This document shows, one piece after another, positions 1-5,747 of a DNA stretch of 6,157 nucleotides. The DNA is from Candidatus Zixiibacteriota bacterium (GTDB lineage: Bacteria > Zixibacteria > MSB-5A5 > GN15 > JAAZOE01), in NCBI GenBank assembly GCA_028700875.1, contig JAQVRW010000191.1:1-6157 (forward strand), in the 5' to 3' direction. The notes beneath the pieces were generated by a model, which was not told the DNA's origin, ran no database searches, and worked only from the letters and a program-made list of their open reading frames with translations. Position numbers and translations under genes: made by a program. Position 1 is the stretch's first letter. Each line of letters opens with the position of its first letter.

Positions 1-2982
1 GACCACGCGCGAAAAGTACAGATTGTTGATGTCGTAGACGCTGTTGTCGACCGAGATGCTGCCGATCCGGTTGGTGTTTCCGCCGAGGTAATAACGCTTG
101 GCGGTGTCGCCGTTGCTCATACCGCCGGACCATCGCAGGGCCGAGGAAAACCAGCGGCCGAGGCGAAGGTATGTCCGGTAATCCAGCTCGGCCGCGTAAT
201 ACTTGACGCCGTCGGAGCCGATGATCGGGACGGCCACTTCCACGGTGGCCCGCCAGCGGGAGCCGTTGACGGGACCCGTAACGCCCCACAGCACGTTGTC
301 ATGAATCCAGCTCAACATCGTGGTGGAGACCCGGACGTTCTCCTTGCCTAGCGTGTCCAGGTCATATAACCGGCGGTCGATGAAGTAGGTGGCGGCGTTG
401 AATTCGACGCGGGTGAACTTGGAACGAGGCCAGGACAGGCCGCCGGCGAACCCGTAGAATCGGTCGGAAAAGAGATCGTTGTAGGCGTCCAGGTAATAGT
501 TCTTGGTGTGAAAGATGCCGACGTTGAAATCGACCCGCAGTTTATTGTACAGGTAATACGCCTGGATGTTGGATTGATCGATGGTGTTGACCAGGTCGGT
601 GGCGACCAGAAACTGATGGTCCCCGAGGTAATCGGAAATAATGAACACGGTTTGACCGCGGAAACCGAAGAAGGAGTCGTATTGCAGGCCGCCGGAGATG
701 ATGTCGGGGGTGAACCTGGTCCGGTAGGGCCGTATCTTGTACTCGCCGGTGGTCGTGACGTTATCGAGAGAATCGGCGTTGATGCTGTCGACCGGGAGGC
801 GCGGGGCGCCGGAGCTGTCGGTAACCATCGTCAATTCGCCCTCGGGTGAAAAAATCGATTCACCGGGCGGCGCGTGATGGATGTATTGATCCTCCATAAT
901 AGTATCCGCGGCGGCCGGTTTGGCGGCCGCCAACGTATCGACCGCCAGTGTATCGAGGGCGAGCGTATCGGCCACCAACGTATCGACCGCCGGAATCGCC
1001 TTGGCCGTATCGGCGGCCATGATGACCGTATCGGCCGTCGCCGTGTCGCCAATAGGCACTGTTTCAACCCAGGAAGGTTCGGGGACGGCGATCGTCTTCG
1101 GGAAATCGGGATCGATCGGCGCGGGCGTCTGCCCGGCGATATGCGCGGGAGTCGATTCCACCGTCTCCTGTCCCCGCGAGGGGCGCGCCCATTCGAGCTT
1201 GTTGTCGTATTTTCCGAGGACGAAATCGGTGAGCACCAAGACGCCGTTATCTCCCTTGGGCACGATATCCTTGAGCAGACAGACGTCATAACCGGCCTTG
1301 AAGAAAGTCGAGAAGGCCAGCGATTTGCCGTCGGGCGACCAGCTCGGGGATTTGGCGTTGGTCAGGGAGTTGGTGACGGCGATGACGCGGGCGGAATCGA
1401 CATAATAAACATAGATGTTGTCGATGCCGCTGCGATTGGAAACGAAGGCTACCCGTTCGCCATCGGGCGACACCGTCGGTTCGGCATTATTGCCGTCCCC
1501 GACCAGGATGGGGGTGATGGACAGGTCGCTCGCGTCCAATTCCTGCAGATTGTACTGGCCGTATGTCGGATTGGCCGTACCGCCGCTCGTGTAGCTGTCA
1601 GGGTGGGGCCGGTCGCTGGAAAAGATGAGACGGCGGCTGTCGGGAAACCATGATGGATCGAGGTCGTCATATTGGTCATGAGTCAGTTGGATCAGCGAAT
1701 CGCCGTCGAAACAGTAGACGAACAGGTCTCGTTCCCCCTGCGAGAGGGCCGAAAACGCCACCCGCGAGCCGTCGGGCGACCACGCCGGAGAAACGATTGA
1801 TTTGACGCCGAATTTCTTGCGCAGGTGAATATCCTTGTCTTTCAGGCGCAGGAAATTGAGAGCGTCGATTCCATCGGATTTGGAGACGAACACCAATTGC
1901 TCGCCGTCGGGTGAAAAGGACATCCCCGACGTGTACCAGCGGAGCGATTCCAGGTCGGCCGACCGTTCTCCCTTGACCAGCCGGGCGACCCGCTTGCCGT
2001 CGATGGCCGATATCAGGTGGATTTCGGAATATCCGTTGCGGTCGGAGATCATCGCCAGCATCTGGCCTTTGGGATGGAACTGCGGCTTCTCGTTGTAATG
2101 GGAGCCGTCCTTTTCGTGATTGGTCAGCAGTTTGGAGAATTCCTTCGGTTCCTCGCGCAGGGCGATATCCGGCCAGTACCGTTTGCGCATCTCGCGGGAA
2201 AATTTCTCGAACAATTCCTCGCTGTTGACTCCTATGGATGACTTGAGAGCCTTGTCCATGGTCAACAGGGCTTTCCCCTTGGAGAGAATCTCATGCAATT
2301 TGTCGACGCCGTAGGTGTCGACGATATATTTGACCAGCGCGTACCCTTCCGTGTACGACAGGTACTCCATGTAATCCAGCGGTTGCAGGTACTCATGGAT
2401 GGTGGCGTCGCGTACGGCCATATCCGCCGATTGCGTCCAGCCGCCGTTGGAGGAATACTCGGCGTACCCTTCGGCGAACCACGTCGGCAGATTGAACAGG
2501 CGGTTGGGGGTCAGGAAAGCCTTGAAGAATTCGCCGTACAGATAATCGTAGATGACGGCGTGGGTCAATTCATGGTGCAGAAGATGGCGGAAATCCTCGT
2601 AGGAACCCATGAAGTGGACCACGATCCGTTTCTTGAACGCCTCGGTGAACCCTTCCACCCCTTCGGGAACGTCACCCCAGGTGATGTTGGTTTGCTGGAA
2701 GTCGTCGTGCGAATTGTAGATGAACACCGGCAGACGGCTGCGGGCGTAATATTTGAGCTGGCTGGTGACGATGTCATAGGCCTTTTCCAATTCTTTGGCG
2801 GAATAGGCGGCCAGATCATAGCCGTTGTCGTAGAAATAGAGGTCGAAATGATCGCTCTGGATATATTGCCATTCAAAATTCCGGTACTGGACCTTGTTTT
2901 TCCCGAAGTAGGTCTCCTGCGCGCCGGCCGCGGCCGCCATGACCAGCAGACAATAGATTGCCAGGACCATGCACTTTTTCAT
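1..2982 (-). CDS. Exported metallopeptidase / PD40 beta-propeller / Omp85-like barrel fusion protein (3' end beyond window)
   Basis: The frame is open from ATG at 2982 to position 1 (994 codons, no stop), so the C-terminus lies outside the window. Seen: a signal peptide (residues 1-21, KK then a hydrophobic core, likely cut AGA|QE, no lipobox Cys). Next is a gluzincin-type domain with H137-E138-L-T-H141 and WFAEGYAEY, whose E171 is the expected third zinc ligand. Six PD40/TolB-like repeats follow, with the turn Pro at residues 304, 358, 403, 447, 506 and 550 (mostly SPDG), fitting a six-bladed propeller. A Pro/Ala/Asp/Thr-rich linker (about 600-745) carries DT repeats. From about 748 (YKIRPYR) aromatic beta-strand sequence begins, and YYLGG at 964-968 resembles Omp85/BamA barrels. 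Inferred: an outer-membrane barrel with periplasmic protease and propeller. AAAGGA lies 8 nt before ATG, and murA ends 20 nt upstream. The substrate is unknown. The architecture is clear; the function is not. Confidence 0.9.
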   Translation of the reverse strand, partial: MKKCMVLAIYCLLVMAAAAGAQETYFGKNKVQYRNFEWQYIQSDHFDLYFYDNGYDLAAYSAKELEKAYDIVTSQLKYYARSRLPVFIYNSHDDFQQTNITWGDVPEGVEGFTEAFKKRIVVHFMGSYEDFRHLLHHELTHAVIYDYLYGEFFKAFLTPNRLFNLPTWFAEGYAEYSSNGGWTQSADMAVRDATIHEYLQPLDYMEYLSYTEGYALVKYIVDTYGVDKLHEILSKGKALLTMDKALKSSIGVNSEELFEKFSREMRKRYWPDIALREEPKEFSKLLTNHEKDGSHYNEKPQFHPKGQMLAMISDRNGYSEIHLISAIDGKRVARLVKGERSADLESLRWYTSGMSFSPDGEQLVFVSKSDGIDALNFLRLKDKDIHLRKKFGVKSIVSPAWSPDGSRVAFSALSQGERDLFVYCFDGDSLIQLTHDQYDDLDPSWFPDSRRLIFSSDRPHPDSYTSGGTANPTYGQYNLQELDASDLSITPILVGDGNNAEPTVSPDGERVAFVSNRSGIDNIYVYYVDSARVIAVTNSLTNAKSPSWSPDGKSLAFSTFFKAGYDVCLLKDIVPKGDNGVLVLTDFVLGKYDNKLEWARPSRGQETVESTPAHIAGQTPAPIDPDFPKTIAVPEPSWVETVPIGDTATADTVIMAADTAKAIPAVDTLVADTLALDTLAVDTLAAAKPAAADTIMEDQYIHHAPPGESIFSPEGELTMVTDSSGAPRLPVDSINADSLDNVTTTGEYKIRPYRTRFTPDIISGGLQYDSFFGFRGQTVFIISDYLGDHQFLVATDLVNTIDQSNIQAYYLYNKLRVDFNVGIFHTKNYYLDAYNDLFSDRFYGFAGGLSWPRSKFTRVEFNAATYFIDRRLYDLDTLGKENVRVSTTMLSWIHDNVLWGVTGPVNGSRWRATVEVAVPIIGSDGVKYYAAELDYRTYLRLGRWFSSALRWSGGMSNGDTAKRYYLGGNTNRIGSISVDNSVYDINNLYFSRVV
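931..990 (-). repeat. Four tandem 15-bp units encoding AVDTL/VADTL/ALDTL/AVDTL
   Basis: Four exact-length 15-bp units at 931-945, 946-960, 961-975 and 976-990. The first and last are identical (caacgtatcgaccgc on the plus strand). They encode residues 665-684 of the large exported protein as the pentapeptide x-x-D-T-L. Looser DT copies flank them (ATADT, AADT, AADTI), extending the repetitive linker to about residues 640-700. The stretch sits between the propeller and the barrel, so it is most likely a flexible tether, and it could vary in copy number between strains. Confidence 0.85.
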
Positions 2983-2985
2983 CGC

Positions 2986-3001
2986 TTCCGTCCTTTCGGA
3001 A
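2986..3001 (-). promoter_or_regulatory. Shine-Dalgarno (AAAGGA) in the loop of a 5-bp inverted repeat, before the large exported protein
   Basis: On the minus strand TTCCG (3001-2997) and CGGAA (2990-2986) can pair around AAAGGA (2996-2991), which is the only good ribosome binding site for the ATG at 2982. The structure starts immediately after the murA stop codon (3005-3003), so a ribosome finishing murA would cover or disrupt it. This is compatible with translational coupling. The stem is short and may not be functional. Confidence 0.45.
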
Positions 3002-3002
3002 A

Positions 3003-4265
3003 TCAGGAGGCTATTCGTTGTATGTCGGCGCCCACGGAGGCCAGCTTTTCCTCCACCCGATAGTACCCGCGATCGATATGATACACGCGAAGCACCTCGG
3101 TTGTCCCGGACGCTCCCAGACCTGCGATCACCAGCCCGGCGCCGGCCCGGATATCGGAGGCCATCACGGCGGCGCCGCTCAACGCGGCCACGCCGTTTAT
3201 CGTTGCTTCATTGGCGGCCACGGAAATATCCGCACCCAGCCGCCGCATCTCCATCACGTGAGAGAAGCGGTCTTCGAATACCGTCTCGCGGATACGGCTG
3301 ATTCCCTCCGCCTTGGTCAGGACCGCCATCAGGCAGGCCTGCAGGTCGGTCGGAAAACCGGGGAAAGGAAACGTGACGGCATTCACCGCCCGGCAGCGTT
3401 CGGGCGCCCGCAGCAAGATGCCGCCGTCCCGGAGGATCGTCTCGGCGCCGGCCTCACGCAGTTTTTTGAGCACCATATCCAGGGCGGAGGCCTCCACCCC
3501 GGAGACTTCGACCTCGCCGCCGGCGGTCATCGCGGCCATCAGATACGTCCCGGCTTCGAGTCGGTCGCCCATGACGCTGTATTCCACCGAATGCAGGCTT
3601 TCGACCCCTTCGATGGTCATGGTCGGCGTCCCGGCGCCGGAGATGCGCGCTCCGGCCTTATTCAGGAATAGGGCCAGGTCTATGACCTCGGGATCGCAAG
3701 CGGCGTTGATGATCCGGGTCGTCCCGGAGGCTAACGCGGCGCCATACATGATATTTTCCGTGCCGGTATGGCTGGGACGATCGAAATAGATGGTGTTTCC
3801 AGTCAACCTCGGCGCAGAGGCGGTGATATATCCCTGATCCTCGGATATCTCCGCCCCCAGGGCGGCGAATCCCTTGATATGAAGGTCTACCGGGCGCGGC
3901 CCCAGCGAACAGCCGCCGGGCAGCGAAACCACCGCCTTCCCCATCCGGGCCAGAATCGGTCCCAGGACCAGAAACGAGGCGCGCATCTGCCGCATCAGGT
4001 CATAAGGGGCGGTGTTGGCCGTCAATGTCCCGGCGTTGACCGTCATGGTCCGCTTCTCTCTATCCAGGGTGACGGCCGCGCCCAGATGCTTCAGCATGGC
4101 CATCAAGGTATCGATATCGCGCAAGGGGGGAATGTTATGCAGAGTACTCTCCCCATTTTTCATCAACAATGCGCCGGCGATAATTGGTAAAGCGGCGTTC
4201 TTGGCCCCTTCGACCGTCAACCGCCCGGCGATCTTCTTCCCCCCGTGAATGACGAATTTGTCCAT
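3003..4265 (-). CDS. murA: UDP-N-acetylglucosamine 1-carboxyvinyltransferase (MurA)
   Basis: This cytoplasmic enzyme transfers enolpyruvate from phosphoenolpyruvate to UDP-GlcNAc, the first committed step of peptidoglycan synthesis. The protein is 420 residues, the normal family length, and is intact. Visible hallmarks are K22-N23 in EGAKNAALP, the active-site loop LPGGCSLGPRPVDLH with C119 in the place of the fosfomycin-targeted Cys115 of E. coli, D307 in GFPTDLQA (E. coli Asp305), and the C-terminal HIDRGYYRVEEKL segment. Because the catalytic Cys is present, it belongs to the fosfomycin-sensitive type rather than the Asp-containing type. The ATG at 4265 is preceded by AGGAG four bases upstream. 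It lies 48 nt after the DUF4416 gene and 20 nt before the large exported protein, in the same orientation, and is probably cotranscribed with both. Confidence 0.97.
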   Translation of the reverse strand: MDKFVIHGGKKIAGRLTVEGAKNAALPIIAGALLMKNGESTLHNIPPLRDIDTLMAMLKHLGAAVTLDREKRTMTVNAGTLTANTAPYDLMRQMRASFLVLGPILARMGKAVVSLPGGCSLGPRPVDLHIKGFAALGAEISEDQGYITASAPRLTGNTIYFDRPSHTGTENIMYGAALASGTTRIINAACDPEVIDLALFLNKAGARISGAGTPTMTIEGVESLHSVEYSVMGDRLEAGTYLMAAMTAGGEVEVSGVEASALDMVLKKLREAGAETILRDGGILLRAPERCRAVNAVTFPFPGFPTDLQACLMAVLTKAEGISRIRETVFEDRFSHVMEMRRLGADISVAANEATINGVAALSGAAVMASDIRAGAGLVIAGLGASGTTEVLRVYHIDRGYYRVEEKLASVGADIQRIAS

Positions 4266-4269
4266 GTCT

Positions 4270-4274
4270 CTCCT
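4270..4274 (-). promoter_or_regulatory. Ribosome binding site AGGAG of murA
   Basis: AGGAG reads on the minus strand at 4274-4270, four bases before the murA ATG (4265-4263). It supports this start, which also gives the expected MurA N-terminus (MDKFVIHGG). Confidence 0.75.
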
Positions 4275-4279
4275 GACAC

Positions 4280-4285
4280 ATTATA
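4280..4285 (-). promoter_or_regulatory. Possible internal promoter -10 (TATAAT) before murA
   Basis: A perfect TATAAT on the minus strand lies in the 48-nt gap between the DUF4416 gene and murA, ending 14 nt before the murA ATG. No convincing -35 box is seen 16-19 bp upstream (the best hexamers are CAAACT and AAACTG). If used, transcription would start near 4273, leaving a leader of only 8-9 nt. A chance match cannot be excluded. Confidence 0.35.
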
Positions 4286-4313
4286 CTTGTCTAGCGGCCA
4301 TCAGTTTGACGGA

Positions 4314-4856
4314 TTATTGGGTCAAACGTTGAACGCCGATACACTTCTTTACATTCTCTCGCACCTGGGTTAGAAACCCCATGACCTCGGGGAGCCGGTA
4401 ATCGGGATAGGTCCATTTCAGGGGAACAAATGCCTTATTTTCGTAGAGGAGCGAGATTTCCCCGAAGATGCCGTCCCCCAAATATATCCGATGGGAAAAA
4501 TTCTTCGTCGAAACCAAAACCAGCCCGGCCAGCCCGACCGTTCCGGGGTCGATATTGACCACCCGCCCGCCATCGGGGCGAAGATACTGCCGTTCCAGCC
4601 GATTGGTAAAAATCTTGATCTCTTTGAGCCGGTCGGGCGCAATCGGGTTTCCGAATGATACAAACCGCCGTTTCAGGCCCGACCCCATCTCCCGGTCGTA
4701 ATAGTCCGTACCGGTGAAATCGAACTGGCCGGTATCGCATTGGACGTCGCCGAATTGCTCCGCCATCGTCGCCGCCACCTGCTCGCAGGCGACCGGATCG
4801 CTGTAGAGAAACCCGGCGATCAACATGACCGGATCAATTTTTTCGGGAGAGGCCAT
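4314..4856 (-). CDS. DUF4416 family protein, function unknown
   Basis: A 180-residue soluble protein with no signal peptide or membrane segment. It matches what I recall of the DUF4416 family: an N-terminal PEKIDPVMLIAGFLYSD segment, TDYYDREMG, the RRFVSFGNPI stretch, NIDPGTVGLAGLVLVSTKN followed by SHRIYLGDGI, and a C-terminal KWTYPDY. No catalytic motif is obvious, though the conserved acidic, Tyr and His residues could bind a ligand or metal. The frame stays open upstream to an ATG at 5045, but that stretch is an out-of-frame copy of the QueG-like gene. ATG 4856 is preferred because GAGGA lies just upstream and the family N-terminus begins there. It overlaps the end of the QueG-like gene by 23 nt, implying translational coupling, and is followed by murA. 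The family has no assigned function that I know of. Confidence 0.85.
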   Translation of the reverse strand: MASPEKIDPVMLIAGFLYSDPVACEQVAATMAEQFGDVQCDTGQFDFTGTDYYDREMGSGLKRRFVSFGNPIAPDRLKEIKIFTNRLERQYLRPDGGRVVNIDPGTVGLAGLVLVSTKNFSHRIYLGDGIFGEISLLYENKAFVPLKWTYPDYRLPEVMGFLTQVRENVKKCIGVQRLTQ

Positions 4857-5538
4857 GTTTCCTCGCAATGTCGCCGGGACAGCAATTAAGGCACAAGCCG
4901 CAGATCGCCTGGCCGAGGTTGTTTTCCCGCGAGAACCGGAACACCTGCTCGCGGCATTTATCCAACTGGAAATCAGCGGCGGTTTCGCCGATCGCCTCCA
5001 CCGGGCACCGTTTGCGGCAGGCATGGCAGGGACCGCAGTCGCCATCGCACACCGGATCGGTCTCCAGTTTCAGGTCGGTCAACAACGTGGCCAGCCGGAG
5101 GCGGCTGCCATAAACGGGGCTGACCAGGAGATTGTTTTTCCCCCGCCATCCCAAACCGGCCTTGAAAGCAATCTCCCGATGATTGAGATGGCCGCGATCC
5201 GGATGCAAAGGCAGGAGCCGTGATGCCGGAATCGGCAAGGCGTTGTATCCCCATTTTGAGACTCTCTGCGCCATGAGAAACGTGATGGTATCCAATTGCG
5301 TGTTGGTGGCCCGGTAATGAGATTTATAGATCTCGTTGGGGCGATTATCCAGCGTCTCCAGGACCGCTCGCTGCAGGGCGACCCCGATGGAAACGGCAAA
5401 GGGGAGTTTTGAAGCGGCTTCTTTGATTTCCGGGACGAATTTCTCGGCCAGTTCCTCGATCCGGCAGACGCCCATTACCGCGGCCCCCTGGTCGACAGCC
5501 AACTGCCGCAGTTCCTCTTTGACATTCCCGAAGCCCAT
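4834..5538 (-). CDS. Short QueG-like double [4Fe-4S] cluster protein (epoxyqueuosine reductase-related)
   Basis: A 234-residue cytoplasmic protein. The N-terminal part resembles the QueG DUF1730 domain, and HREIAFKAGLGWRGKNNLLVSPVYGS (in part, residues 120-145) matches the conserved QueG core. Aligned by eye, D114 falls where QueG has its catalytic Asp. The ferredoxin part has C168-x2-C171-x2-C174-x3-C178-P, then C195 and C213-x2-C216-x3-C220-P, enough for two [4Fe-4S] clusters; C164 and C219 are additional. True QueG is about 310-380 residues, reduces epoxyqueuosine with cobalamin, and often has a C-terminal extension. This short form lacks that extension, so annotating it as QueG would be unsafe. 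It may be a related corrinoid or redox enzyme, or an activator. It is first in the minus-strand operon and overlaps the DUF4416 gene. No Shine-Dalgarno precedes ATG 5538, but the domain starts there. Confidence 0.85.
   Translation of the reverse strand: MGFGNVKEELRQLAVDQGAAVMGVCRIEELAEKFVPEIKEAASKLPFAVSIGVALQRAVLETLDNRPNEIYKSHYRATNTQLDTITFLMAQRVSKWGYNALPIPASRLLPLHPDRGHLNHREIAFKAGLGWRGKNNLLVSPVYGSRLRLATLLTDLKLETDPVCDGDCGPCHACRKRCPVEAIGETAADFQLDKCREQVFRFSRENNLGQAICGLCLNCCPGDIARKHGLSRKN
4860..4864 (-). promoter_or_regulatory. Ribosome binding site GAGGA that sets the DUF4416 start
   Basis: GAGGA at 4864-4860 on the minus strand, three bases before the ATG at 4856-4854, lies inside the QueG-like coding region. 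It supports a 180-residue product rather than the longer open frame beginning at 5045. Confidence 0.6.
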
Positions 5539-5544
5539 CTATAT

Positions 5545-5574
5545 ATAGTATTCGTACGACGGCGGTGCTGTCAA
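5545..5574 (-). promoter_or_regulatory. Sigma70-type promoter of the QueG-like/DUF4416/murA operon
   Basis: On the minus strand a perfect TTGACA (5574-5569) is followed after 18 bp by TACTAT (5550-5545), a 4/6 match to the -10 consensus. Only six bases (ATATAG) separate the -10 from the ATG at 5538, so transcription should start at or within a base or two of the start codon. The spacer contains the palindrome TCGTACGA (5552-5559), and CTATATATAG (5539-5548) overlaps the -10; either could be an operator or chance. Confidence 0.65.
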
Positions 5575-5615
5575 CAAAAAGGGCGGCAGGGGACGTAGAA
5601 CTCCAGGGAACGCGG

Positions 5616-5631
5616 CTTGTCCGGGGACAAG
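5616..5631. promoter_or_regulatory. 16-bp dyad CTTGTCCGGGGACAAG, candidate operator
   Basis: Perfect 7-bp inverted arms, CTTGTCC and GGACAAG, are separated by GG. It is centred about 125 bp upstream of the clpB ATG and about 85 bp upstream of the QueG-like ATG. No T-tract follows on either strand, so it is not a terminator. The short spacer favours a dimeric protein site over an RNA hairpin, although CTTGTC/GACAAG around CGGG could also fold. The regulator is unknown. Confidence 0.45.
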
Positions 5632-5661
5632 ACGCCGGTCGCCAAAATCATGGAACAGATG

Positions 5662-5692
5662 ATCGAAAATCGGATTTAATTATCGTAAATCG
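5662..5692 (+). repeat. Two 11-bp direct repeats ATCGWAAATCG, 20 bp apart, upstream of clpB
   Basis: ATCGAAAATCG at 5662-5672 and ATCGTAAATCG at 5682-5692 agree at 10 of 11 positions and start exactly 20 bp apart, about two helical turns. Between them sits TTTAAT (5675-5680), a 5/6 match to a -10 box. An inverted pair GATTTA/TAAATC (5673-5678 and 5686-5691, 7-bp gap) overlaps the same segment. The layout resembles a regulator site covering a promoter, but neither protein nor promoter is proven. Confidence 0.45.
5675..5680 (+). promoter_or_regulatory. Possible clpB -10 box (TTTAAT)
   Basis: TTTAAT matches the -10 consensus at five of six positions in the only AT-rich part of the clpB upstream region. 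The -35 candidates are weak (GGAACA at 5652-5657 or TGGAAC at 5651-5656, each 3/6). Use would give a leader of about 60 nt. A heat-shock or other alternative sigma factor cannot be excluded. Confidence 0.3.
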
Positions 5693-5736
5693 TCCGGAGT
5701 CGAAAGGAAGCGTGGTGTTGCCGGATGGCAAGGCAT

Positions 5737-5742
5737 AGGAGG
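5737..5742 (+). promoter_or_regulatory. Ribosome binding site AGGAGG of clpB
   Basis: A full-consensus AGGAGG five bases before the ATG at 5748. It fixes the clpB start, which also gives the usual ClpB N-terminus. Confidence 0.85.
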
Positions 5743-5747
5743 CAATC

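Larger units (their letters stand above)
5539..5747. other. Divergent intergenic regulatory region
   Basis: A 209-nt non-coding stretch between the start of the minus-strand operon and clpB. It carries the operon promoter at its left end, a 16-bp dyad in the middle, and two direct repeats, a -10-like hexamer and the clpB ribosome binding site toward the right. No CIRCE element (TTAGCACTC-N9-GAGTGCTAA) or sigma32-like CTTGAAA/CCCAT pair is present. Two tiny open frames exist (26 codons on minus, 5651-5571, and a plus frame ending at 5679), but neither has a ribosome binding site. Confidence 0.7.

Noticed and set aside
874..1653. Long open plus-strand frame (259 codons) inside the large minus-strand gene
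   Set aside because: The opposite strand has a continuous frame with coherent PD40 motifs and the DT linker. The plus frame is Arg/Gly/Ile-rich with no recognisable domain, and is a by-product of GC-rich codon bias and the repeats.
2293..3063. Plus-strand open frame (256 codons) opposite the peptidase domain
   Set aside because: The minus frame carries the signal peptide, HEXXH and WFAEGYAEY. The plus frame would also run across the murA stop and the intergenic ribosome binding site.
3313..4190. Plus-strand open frames opposite murA
   Set aside because: murA on the minus strand is full length with all active-site residues; the opposite frames show no family features.
4266..4313. Terminator between the DUF4416 gene and murA
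   Set aside because: No stable stem followed by a T-run is present on the minus strand in this 48-nt gap, so read-through into murA is expected.
4857..5045. Upstream extension of the DUF4416 frame to an ATG at 5045
   Set aside because: This part is Ala/Arg/Ser-rich out-of-frame translation of the QueG-like cluster domain. The family N-terminus and a ribosome binding site fit ATG 4856.
5571..5679. Tiny open frames in the divergent region (26 codons on minus from 5651; plus frame ending in MEQMIENRI at 5679)
   Set aside because: Neither has a ribosome binding site, they overlap on opposite strands, and both overlap the dyad or promoter signals. They could be remnants, but nothing identifies them.
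5718..5731. Small hairpin TTGCC-GGAT-GGCAA before the clpB ribosome binding site
   Set aside because: A 5-bp stem alone is expected by chance in this base composition. It does not include the Shine-Dalgarno and shows no riboswitch or thermometer features.
5539..5747. CIRCE/HrcA or sigma32 control of clpB
   Set aside because: No TTAGCACTC/GAGTGCTAA pair and no CTTGAAA with a spaced CCCAT was found in the upstream region.
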